This document shows, in pieces, positions 55,366 to 64,000 of a stretch of 64,000 nt of DNA (within the stretch, counting starts at the first letter, position 1; the number at the start of each line of letters is the position of its first letter). The stretch covers positions 5,337,741 to 5,401,740 of the forward strand of contig OX375872.1 of assembly GCA_947359465.1 (NCBI GenBank), given 5' to 3'. Made by a program: the position numbers and the translations under genes. The notes under the pieces were generated by a model. The model was not told where the DNA came from. It did no database searches and saw only the letters and a list, made by a program, of their open reading frames with translations. The DNA is from Metellina segmentata. Lineage: Eukaryota; Arthropoda; Arachnida; Araneae; Tetragnathidae.

Positions 55366-56785
55366 GCACACGTAGTTCAGGCTTTTGTTTCTCCTCACTC
55401 TCAATTTCTCGAGCAACCCTACTAAGTTGTTTAGAAGATTGCCATTTTTTTTCTCGCTGAATGCTGTGATTTTCCGTCTGATTCTTTTTGGATATTCTAT
55501 ATATATTATGTTGACATTCAAGATATAACATGATTATTTTGTTTTATCTATCTCTATTGTAACTACTTCGTAATATTGGTTGATATAAGAAGCAGGCGTT
55601 ATAAAAAGTACCCCATGTAAACAAATTGTATATGTTTACATTTATTTGAAGTCAATCAATTGTGTGTCGTTATGATTTTTACAATATAAAATGATCACTT
55701 ACTCTAAAACTCGTCAAATAGAAACAGTTGATGAGTATGTATTTGTTTAAGATGCGAGGGGGAAGGCGGATAAATCAATTACGTTGTTTATTTAGGAAAT
55801 TATTCGCCTTTATAACCCAGTGTTTTTATTTTCATAATATTGTTTCTTATGAATCAAATCTCTTGTTTGATCGTCTACTTAATATAATCCCGCCACTGTT
55901 TTGGGGAGACAAATAGTAGTAGATATTTTTTATATTAGTAAAAGCAGTTATCAATAATAAGTATTCAGATTTAACTAAATTAATTTTTTGTAAACAAATA
56001 CACTTCTTGATTAGTTTCACTCATTTGAGTTTAAGATTACAAAATTTAAATTGAAAAAATATTCTATTTCGACTGTTTTCAATAACTTTCTTCGAAACAA
56101 AGTTTTTTCTAACTCGTATCCTATAATTATAGCATTTGCATTTGGGTTTATTCATCTTTCATTAAAGTTTAAGCGATTTAACCGTATTGTAAGAAATACT
56201 TACTCCAAAACTTTAAAATCTTTGAACAATCACTTGTTTTTAAATGTTTGGATTACTTCTTTTAGTAACTTCAAACACATAGGAGTTTTAAGGAAAGTTA
56301 GTCAAAATAGTCATCGCCAAGCCTATTACATAGTAGACCGAAAAAAAAATATTCCCTGGTTAATTAAATTACTGTAATGCCGAAATCTTTCGTATGGCAC
56401 ACCTTAGGATTGTGCCAATTATTTTTCTATATCAGACAATTTTTCAGCTGACATATCGCTATCCAAATTACAGAAATTTCCAAAATTTGAGGAATTCCGT
56501 CACAAATCCAACGTACTGATTAGTCAGAGACCCTTCAAATTTAAATGTAACTTTGTGTAGCAAGTGACATTACATAGATATGAATGAAAATAATTTTTTA
56601 AAAGTTTTATCCTCTATTCAAAACGTTATTAAGCCTTTAGTTATAGCTTAAAATAAAATTTACTGCAGCTTTAGGGTAGCTAATTCATTTTTCGGGAAGA
56701 AACAGACTTGGTAATCTTTCATTTTAAAGTTATTTTATTTGGATTTTTAATTTCTTCCAATTTAATATAAATCGCAATGCACATT
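55366..56785. other. AT-rich stretch with one longer plus-strand frame
   Basis: A plus-strand frame of 108 codons (56051-56377) is rich in Phe, Asn, Lys and Ser, as expected from AT-rich noncoding DNA, and shows no domain. I do not call it a gene. No terminal repeats are seen. Confidence 0.4.
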
Positions 56786-57168
56786 TTAACTGTTTTTTGG
56801 TCTTTTTAATGTATCGAATTTTAAAATTGAAATATTGACAAAAGGGACAGCTTTAAAAAATGTTAACAAATTGCGCTGTATATCTTCCCTAAAAATTTCC
56901 ATGAATGGTTCTCTTGATGGATTCAGGTTTCCTTTTTTTCCAATACCCAACCACTCTCCTCTTTGTCTTCGGCACCACAAGAGGTGAACTGATAAACACT
57001 GCTATTCCTGACAGGAATAATCACAAACATCCATGTAGTTCCAAACAGTGATTTGAGCCCTACTGGTGGCAGACAAATGATTTTACCAGGATAGGTTGTC
57101 AGAGCATGCTTCCCATTTATGGACGTAAGTCGTAAATAAGTCCCAACTTTTAAGTCTAGCATAACCAC
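56786..57168 (-). CDS. Unidentified open frame with coding-like composition
   Basis: From the ATG at 57160-57162 the frame reads MLDLKVGTYLRLTSINGKHA, CLPPVGLKSLFGTTWMFVII, YQFTSCGAEDKEESG and ends near 56923. A second frame overlaps it (from 56980 to 56786) and continues with NLNPSREPFMEIFREDIQRN, which suggests one protein broken by a frameshift. The amino-acid mix is unlike the AT-driven chance frames nearby. I do not recognise the family and see no clear splice sites. It may be a host exon, a pseudogene or transposon-derived. Confidence 0.4.
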
Positions 57169-59133
57169 TCATATTCATTCAAACACAAGACAGCCTGATT
57201 TAGCGTTCTTTCAGTCAGACATTAAGCACTTCTTTTGGGTCCACATAAGTCAGTAAAGACTAGGGATAGATTTTAGTTTTAAAACAAGGTCATTTACATA
57301 AAATTCAAACAGAGAAACTTGTGGTAGAGAAGTCTGAAAAAAAAAAACTTTGAGGACTAACTATTATAACCGACTGTAAAACCTCTAATCCAATTAAACA
57401 TGTAGGACTGATTTTACACCAATTGAGAGAAGAGTTTTAACCTCTATACTACATCGTAAACTGACGTCAAATCATACTTGTTTGTCCAATCATGTCATTA
57501 CATGCTTGTTTTCCAGCGCATTTTTAATAGTTTGCCAAATAGCGCTTTGTTTATCTGAAATTTCCATACTCTGTTCATCGGCAAGTGTGAGCAAGTAGCA
57601 ACAAGAGCTACCAAAAACCAATATAAGATCTTATAAATCATTCTTTCAATCTTTTAAACTAATGCATACATCAATAATCTCAAGTGGAAGTTATGGATAA
57701 AAAATCAGTTACCAAACATTTCAAATAGTATTAGTCAATTTAGTGGATGTGGTGATGCAGCCTAACTCGGGTTTATCAGTCTATTATGCATCCATAAAAG
57801 TGCTTAATGACTTCTGAAATTTTATTTTCATCTTTTGGTGATGTAACAATGAACAGTTGGTATGACTGAATTCATTTTACAAATTACAACAGTAGAAAAA
57901 ATTCAATAGACAAAGGTAAGTACCTTCAAAATAAAATTTATTTATGAACCGAAGAAAAAAGAATTAAGTTCTCAGGCTCAACATGAAAATAAAAAGAATT
58001 TTCAAACTTTTGCAGAATTATACCTTTTTTATAAAGAACATTTTGGTATGCAAAAAAGACTGATTCAGTTTAGCAAGGCAGAAATTCCCGCATCCAAGCA
58101 TAGTGGCTAATACTGTTTAAATATTTGAAGGTAAGTAGCTAAAACTATCGTTTTCTTGTCAACTGAATTCGTATTTTCAGTTGCCATGTGTTTAAAAAGT
58201 AGAACTAAATTTGTATTTATGTCCTCTAGATTTGTGCAAAATAAGACTTTTGTGAAAACTACATACTTTATGTTGGTTGTTTCCAGGGGCGGCAACCAGA
58301 GGGATTCCGACACACATCATTAATTATTATGACTTATTATTGATTAGATATAAAAAGAAACGTATTTAATATAATTTCAAAGTGCAGATAAAAATTTCGT
58401 TTAGTAAAATAGTAATTTATCTTCACACACAACTTTAAAAATAGCTAATTTCTAAATTCAAATATTTAGCTACTGTCAATGGTGATTTACAAACTCAGTT
58501 TTTTTTTACTAAACTTATGCAATTGTATTGTAGAATTTGAGAAATTGGAAAGTTGCATTTTCGGAAGAGTTACGTGTAACCAGAGAATGGGAGCTAAAAA
58601 CTCAACTCACAATTTCTGATAGTTCAAATATTTATTCACGTAAAATGATGCATGCGTCAAAGCATTTTTTTTATTCATCTTCAAGAAAAGTAATGCTTCA
58701 TAGAAATCGATAATATTATTACATAATAGAATTTACAGTAAAAAAATCATTTTTTTAAAATCAAGTAATCGGTTTTTTTTTATTTAAACCATTAAATAGT
58801 TTTTCCGTGTCCTCATGTTTCGAAGAATGCTCTTTTGCATGTTGTTCTTATCTCTAAATAAGGCACACAAAGAATTCTGCATCTCTGATTTCTAAAGCGG
58901 TCTCTATTCACATTAGTAGTTGACTTTTATGTTCTCCCCACCTAAAAGATCTGAAGATCTTTTTTGAAACATTTGTCCTTGAGCAGAAATATTTTCCAGC
59001 AACATTCGTATGAAGCAGATGTTTACTTTTGCACTCCTTCGTTAGAATGATTGAAAGCAGATCCTCGTTTTCATCTGTCCCAGCAATCCAATTGCTATTC
59101 AGAAAAGAGAAAGTACTTCAATTGCTTCTTAAA
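57169..59133. other. AT-rich sequence, no feature seen
   Basis: No recognisable open frame, terminal repeat or splice-bounded exon was found. ORFs are short and of chance composition. Confidence 0.4.
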
Positions 59134-59560
59134 CTAGGGGGCGGAACCCCCTACTCGCCAACCCCCGAAGATTGCTTCGCAAACCAACACTCCTTTCGCA
59201 GAGTCAATCTCCTTGTGCGACGTCGAAACTATCTCAATAATTCGTATAATCCTGATTTGACTTTCCTATCCATGACGTCACAGCGAGGGCTCCGCCCACT
59301 GCTCGCTAACGCTCGAAAACCCCGGTGATTGTTACGCAATCTAACACTCCTGTCGCAAGTGATTTAGCACTTTTTTTTACTTTAACACTTAATGCACGCT
59401 TAACTAATAGCCGCATCAGTAAAAAAAAAACATCTCCATCTTGTTCCCTGTACAGTTTTGAGTAAACCATATTCTTCTCGTAACATTCTGATCTGTACTT
59501 AATCGTCAAACCGTCTGAGAAACGAGCGTGACGTCACAACGAGTTTCAAGGGCATCTGGC
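59134..59560 (-). mobile_element. Helitron 3' end with strong terminal hairpin (partial)
   Basis: On the minus strand the end reads AGGGGGTTCCGCCCCCTAG followed by T, i.e. a five-pair GC hairpin directly before CTAG. Upstream, GTTACGCAATC and GCTAGCGAGC-like words and TGACGTCA sites match the 3' block of the other Helitrons. The 5' end was not found. The hAT MITE at 59576 lies to its right. Confidence 0.7.
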
Positions 59561-59575
59561 CAACACCACCTAGAC

Positions 59576-60268
59576 CAGGGATGGCGAACCTATGACCCGC
59601 GGGTCAGACACTGACCCACGCAGGCTTTTTAAATAACCCACACGTTGATTTTCATAAAATGATCATTATTTCGTCATATACGTAAAGAATTTTAATTATT
59701 TTTCGATCCCAGTTTTTAAAAAATATGAAGAAAATACAAGTGTTAATAAAAAAAACTTAAAAATGAAAAAAAAAATGCATAAATGATTTTAGTAAAATGT
59801 TTTAGATTTATTGATTATACAAATGCTGTTTAAAGATTTATATGAAGGCCGATTGAGTAGAATATGTAAATTTATACAATACCGCTTGAGAATGAACAAA
59901 TATGGTAAATACTAATAATAAAGACATAAAGGCCCCGTCCACATAATTCGCGTGAAACGCACATTTGTCGAAGTTAGAGAGGTCACGTTCTTCAAGGTCG
60001 GTAAGAAAGTAACTTGAATTAGAGGAATAAAAATAAGCAATTTAATGGCGGGACCTCGCCAGACGCGCATTTGAAACGCCTTATGTGAACAGGGCCTAAG
60101 GCCACGTTCCCATGAGACATTTCAAAGCGCATTTGAAGAGGATTAAAAAATTAAGAACCAAAAAAAGTAGTTTTTTACCATGCTTCCTTTCCAAGTGACC
60201 CACGAGCTAATACTATAGAAATACTGAACAAAATTTGACCAACTTCTTAAAAAGGTTCGCCGTCCCTG
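59576..60268. mobile_element. hAT-type MITE with perfect 8-bp duplication
   Basis: It starts CAGGGATGGCGAACCT and ends AGGTTCGCCGTCCCTG, one mismatch in 15 terminal bases. The 8-bp sequence ACCTAGAC is repeated exactly at 59568-59575 and 60269-60276. At 693 bp it has no transposase. The interior has a hint of inverted GCGCATTTGAA segments. CAGGG termini and an 8-bp duplication place it in hAT. The intact duplication indicates recent insertion. Confidence 0.93.
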
Positions 60269-60276
60269 ACCTAGAC

Positions 60277-61214
60277 GGACAAGGTCACGGCGCTCATTTG
60301 TGACGTCAGAACAAGTAGGTAAACTGTGAAGCTGGACTCTCCCCATAACACGGCAAAACATCAACAAAAAGTGCAACCAAAAATAAGCTTACTCGGTTAT
60401 CTACCGAAAGTTCGAAATGAGAAAATAAATGCCTAAATTGTGTTTTTAATCTCTTTTCTTTTTTTCTTTTCAAGAAAAACTTAGGCTTGGAAAGGAAAGT
60501 TATTTTTCAATAAATAAATACTTTAAGCAACTGCCGTTAGGAATACAAATGCAATAGAATTTTATAAATATTTCAGTTTAAAAGTGTTAAAATTGAATGC
60601 CAGGAAATCGAATCTTAAACACAATAGAACACAAATAAAAGTAAGAACTAACTTTATTTTTGCACACATACAAATCTCAGCAAACATTTATATTGTATTA
60701 GTTATCTATTAGTGATAAAATTCTGATTATATTCAAATTCACAAAAATCATACATATAATGAAAAATATATATCAATCAACATTAAAACAATATTTATTC
60801 AATTTTAGTATTATTCTGGTAATTTGCACGATTTTTAAGGGGTTTTTTACTCTTTGGCTTTTTGTTTTTATCTGTATTGTTTTAAGATTTTTTTTCTTCT
60901 CGCTGCAGAGTTGCATTTGTTGGGGAGTGTTTAACCGTTTCTAGTTTACTTTGTTTAGCAAGGTTGAAACAGGTTTTGGTGTATCATTTTTTAAAGTGCA
61001 AGAATTGTTTAGTAAAGCATTTGTTGCAGGTCTTAAAATTTAGTTTCAGTTTATGGTCTGTTGAATGCCCATTAAAACAACTCTCATCGTTAAGAAAAAT
61101 TCATGCTTATTAATCAAATCAAAACTAATAGTGATTACAAGTTCCCTTTGATTATTCTGTCTCAAAAACAAATGTTAATTCTTTTGGTTAACTAGCTTTT
61201 GCACAACTATGTAA
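60277..61214. other. AT-rich sequence, no feature seen
   Basis: A 61-codon plus-strand frame (60759-60944) is dominated by Phe, Leu and Ile and has no support. The last part may be the 3' flank of the P-like gene to the right. Confidence 0.4.
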
Positions 61215-61690
61215 TTATATATTAATGTAATCCGAAATTAAATTAAAATTTTTATCTAAAACTAAAGATTTTGAGCAGGCATCACAGTTCAGTTTAGAAA
61301 TTGCTGAACGAGCACAATAACCTGATAAATAGGTTAAAATTGGTAGCATAGGTTTTAAATCAAAATCCTTTTCAGAAATATCTAAAACAAATTGGGAATA
61401 TCTAACATTTCCCTTAATTTCTGAATAGTTATTTTCAGGGTCAGTGTTTCTAATTTCTACTTCACCATACATGTTGGAATTTTAAACAAGTGGAGGGAAA
61501 TTTTGCATCCTTAATGTGGCCTCAGATTCATAAATTTGTGAAATTGATATTAGATATTGTGAACCTGCAAATGTTCTATATTTTCCAAAGCAATCTTTAA
61601 GGGAGTCGGTCTGAATTTTACCAGGAAGATAATATATAAAATTCAACTCCTTAATGCAATACTTAGACACCTCAAGAAGAGCATGTTGTA
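61215..61690 (-). pseudogene. P/THAP9-like transposase, C-terminal remnant
   Basis: The minus strand reads YYLPGKIQTDSLKDCFGKYR, SGSQY-like GSQYLISISQIYESEATLR, then past one TAA in the same frame LPILTYLSGYCARSAISKLN and CDACSKSL. The L-P-G-K-x-Q-x-D-x-L-x-x-x-F-G block and the Y-x-x-G-Y-x-x-x...C-x-x-C end are those of P-element and THAP9-like transposases. It stops at 61690, where the composite element inserted with TTGTA as its expected duplication. The remainder must lie beyond the insertion, right of the window. Confidence 0.82.
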
Positions 61691-62233
61691 CAGGGTGGCA
61701 ACAAAATCCTCGAAAGAAAGTTCCCTGATATTTCCCTGATTTCCATGATAGTGTGACAAAAATTACCCTGATTTTACAAATCCCTTAAGAAATGTCGGGA
61801 TCCGTAATTTGTATCGATATACAGTACCCACACAACAATGTTTTTAAATATTTAGCGTCAGATGGGGTAAAAGGATCATTCTCCACAAATATTTTGTATT
61901 TTTTCTCATCAGATATTTTAATTGTTATTGTAAGAGTTGGAACCCTTAATGGAACTCTAACAATAGCAATTGATAAAACTGGGGGAAAAAATAAAAATAT
62001 TTTGATCATGAACTTTTCATACCTGTCTCTACATTGTCCAAATATACATCAAAATGAAATGCAAAAAAAAAAAATTGGTACAGATTCAGTCTACGTTCAA
62101 AGCGGTGACAACGATCTTGGCGCCTTTTTGGCGCACTTCTAGTAGCGAGTTAGGGCAGGTTAAGGCAACTCATCTGCATTACGATTATTATGGTTTCCAT
62201 GGCAACATCGGCAAGCGAAAAGTTAAACCTTTT

Positions 62234-62638
62234 GGCTCGGTGCACACATCCGGTATTTCAACGTACGGCGGCGCTGCCGCAAAGAAAGTGCGGTCTGAGA
62301 TACATTAGATCCAATGGAGTAGTGCACACATGTCTCCGGCGCCAATGCGGCGATGTACGTCCACCTTGCGTGCAATTTATACCACAGTTCCCCAAGGCGC
62401 TGCAGGTCGCCACACACGCTTCTCCGGTCTGAAGGAATTAATAAATGGTTGATCCAGTAACGTCTATTTTGTTTCAAAATATACTTTTTGACACTAAGTT
62501 AGCGAAATAAACATGTTTTCTTCGATAGAATATTTATCGCAAATGGCACGAAATGAGTACTTGCGTTATTTCACGGTTATGTGTGCATAGTTGGGCTTCC
62601 GTGTCGCACGTTGAAAAATCGGATGTGTGCACCATGCC
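62234..62638. mobile_element. PIF/Harbinger-type MITE, copy 2
   Basis: Inverted termini GGCTCGGTGCACACATCCGG and CGGATGTGTGCACCATGCC lie between TTT (62231-62233, probably mutated TTA) and TTA (62639-62641). It is homologous to 26076-26486 at the same position in the host unit. Confidence 0.72.
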
Positions 62639-62851
62639 TTAGACTACGGACGGTACATCAGTTTTACCATGATCACGCCAAGGAAGAATTTAGACAACGG
62701 CCAGTACATCAGTTGTACCTTAAAATTTATAAGAATCGCGCCAAGAAATAATTTAGACTACGGCAGTCACAGAAGTTGTGCATTGAAAGTTATAAGAATC
62801 GCGCTTGTTATATCGATAGTCGTAGTCAAAAAGTTAAATTTTCATTTTGAA

Positions 62852-63921
62852 TCTCTAATATTATAAACGGAAATGTTTGTCAGTCTGTTTGTTTCCTGCA
62901 CGCAAAGTACTGACGAATCTATGGCACTTACATCACAGGTAGTCCGAACGTTTTGCAATTTTTAGGACGCAGCGAATTTTAAAATTCAATCTAGAACATT
63001 TTAAAATGAATTTGATGAAATGTAATTATTATTGAATGCAACAGCATAGAAGATCATAGATTCTAAAATTATTTTTTTCGTTTCCCTTATCATTTGGCAT
63101 GGAGGAATAATTTTCTAACAGACGATAAAAAACAAATAAACTTTTAACTGGAGTTATTTTGTTATTTTTTCGATCTATTAGACCGTTAAAGACAGAGTAA
63201 AAATTTCAACGGATTTGAAATCTGCGGAAAATTTCACGTTAGATCAATACCTAAAAATATTTTTTTAAATAAATAAAAAAATTTAATTGAGTATCTTCAC
63301 AATTTTCGAAAGAGATTGTGACGTTTAGAGATTTTCAGCAAGAACAAAGAAAAAATAAAACATTTATGGCATTGTTTAGTTTTTTTTTGTAAAATCGGGA
63401 TCGTTAAAGACAGATTGAAAATTTCAACGGATTTGAAATTTAACACCAGATATATAGATACCTTATACGTTTGATTTTCTTTTAATAAATCATTTTTTAA
63501 CTAAATATTTATACTTTCATAAGAGATGATTTCATAAGAGATAAGTCACGGCGAAATCCCATTTGGTTTGCGAAGCAAACCAACAAACACCACGGGCAAA
63601 TCCGTTAGGCTGTTATCCAATTTGCGAAGCAAATCATAGTTCACAATATTCATAATTTGGTTTACTTCCCAAACCAAATGGAAATTCGCAGGGAATTAAT
63701 TCCAATAGGCTACGAATTCCCATTCCATTCGCAAATTAACAGCACGGGCAACGCCATGATGCCTGTTATCCAATAGGCAACGAATTCTCATTTCGTTTGT
63801 TTCTCAAACTGTATTCGTAGCAATCACCGAGGGTTAGCGAGCAACACCTAATTAGTTAGCACCTGACCCTACGAAAAGAATTGTCAGGCAACGCCGTGCT
63901 GACAACGCACAGTGTGGCTAG
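62852..63921 (+). mobile_element. Nonautonomous Helitron in copy 3
   Basis: It begins TCTCTAATATTATAAACGG after A62851 and ends GTGTGGCTAG before T63922, at exactly the host position used by 26712-27763. It is 1,070 bp, 18 bp longer than its partner. The same two internal modules are present. No Rep/helicase is encoded. Confidence 0.88.
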
Positions 63922-64000
63922 TATTCTTTAAAGTTCTTTCAAAATTCGTTGAACTGTCGGTTGATTTCAGTGGTTCATTTGAAATAATTCCTTCTTTGGC

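Larger units (their letters stand above)
61691..64000. mobile_element. Nonautonomous CAGGGTGG-terminus element, copy 3 (loaded, runs off window)
   Basis: It begins CAGGGTGGCAACA after TTGTA (61686-61690) and matches copy 2 along its whole length, including the inner MITE start at 62077, the Harbinger-type MITE, the tandem block and the Helitron. The right terminus is beyond 64000. Flanking DNA differs from copy 2. Confidence 0.88.

Noticed and set aside
56051..56377. 108-residue plus-strand protein
   Set aside because: Phe, Asn and Lys rich composition is expected of AT-rich noncoding DNA; no domain, splice sites or homology pattern.
59029..59328. Plus-strand 99-residue protein rich in Arg
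   Set aside because: It is the reverse of the Helitron 3' block, which has fixed GC-rich words; no family seen.

Overview
The window is AT-rich genomic DNA from a multicellular animal, almost certainly an arthropod; a chelicerate such as a spider is my best guess, but that is weak. The evidence is spliced coding exons with GT/AG boundaries, a metazoan focal adhesion kinase gene, and a dense mixture of animal transposons: Copia, CR1/L2-like LINE, Tc1/mariner, piggyBac, hAT, PIF/Harbinger, MULE-like, P-like and Helitron. No operons, ribosome binding sites or CRISPR arrays are expected or seen.

The one confidently recognised host gene is focal adhesion kinase (Fak/PTK2 type) on the minus strand. 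Three FERM-domain coding exons lie at 24014-24188, 23290-23462 and 20407-20494, in transcription order and joined in phase. The rest of the kinase must lie left of 20407, probably beyond the window. Its introns and upstream flank hold Tc1, SINE, piggyBac and other insertions. A short unidentified minus-strand ORF (56786-57168) and a possible fragment near 6214 are the only other non-transposon candidates.

Layout. 507-6035: a Helitron split by a 4.6 kb Copia retrotransposon (1005-5571) with near-identical LTRs, PBS, PPT and target duplication but a broken gag-pol. 6906-8313: a complete but dead Tc1-like element. 8340-12630: a nearly full-length dead CR1/L2-like LINE with 30-bp tandem repeats in its 5' region. 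12637-15640: a Tc1-like pair, one split by a 1.36 kb nonautonomous element. 16515-20231: hAT-like remains and a piggyBac deletion derivative. 20407-24188: Fak exons. 25445-29172: a decayed transposon gene split by a 2.7 kb composite element. 29150-33600: inverted copies of a long repeat, a Copia 5' remnant and a 40-bp palindrome. 34277-35724: THAP-type and SWIM-associated-type exons in opposite orientation. 36213-42010: several hAT elements and transposase relics. 44930-45540: mariner-like relic. 46380-49711: a 3.3 kb transposon with about 470-bp terminal inverted repeats and a decayed transposase of a family I cannot name. 50343-53600: a MULE-like element with a 10-bp target duplication, inserted in a long repeat that also carries Helitrons. 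54085-60268: LINE, hAT and Helitron pieces and a hAT MITE with a perfect 8-bp duplication. 61215-64000: a P/THAP9-like transposase remnant cut by a second composite element that runs off the window.

The most striking structure is layered nesting. A family with CAGGGTGG termini and 5-bp duplications contains a MITE with 8-bp duplications. In two copies that MITE itself contains a Harbinger MITE and a Helitron. The two fully loaded copies have different flanks, so the loaded composite seems to have moved as a unit. Elements act mainly by inserting into each other; nothing in the window looks like a pathway or operon.
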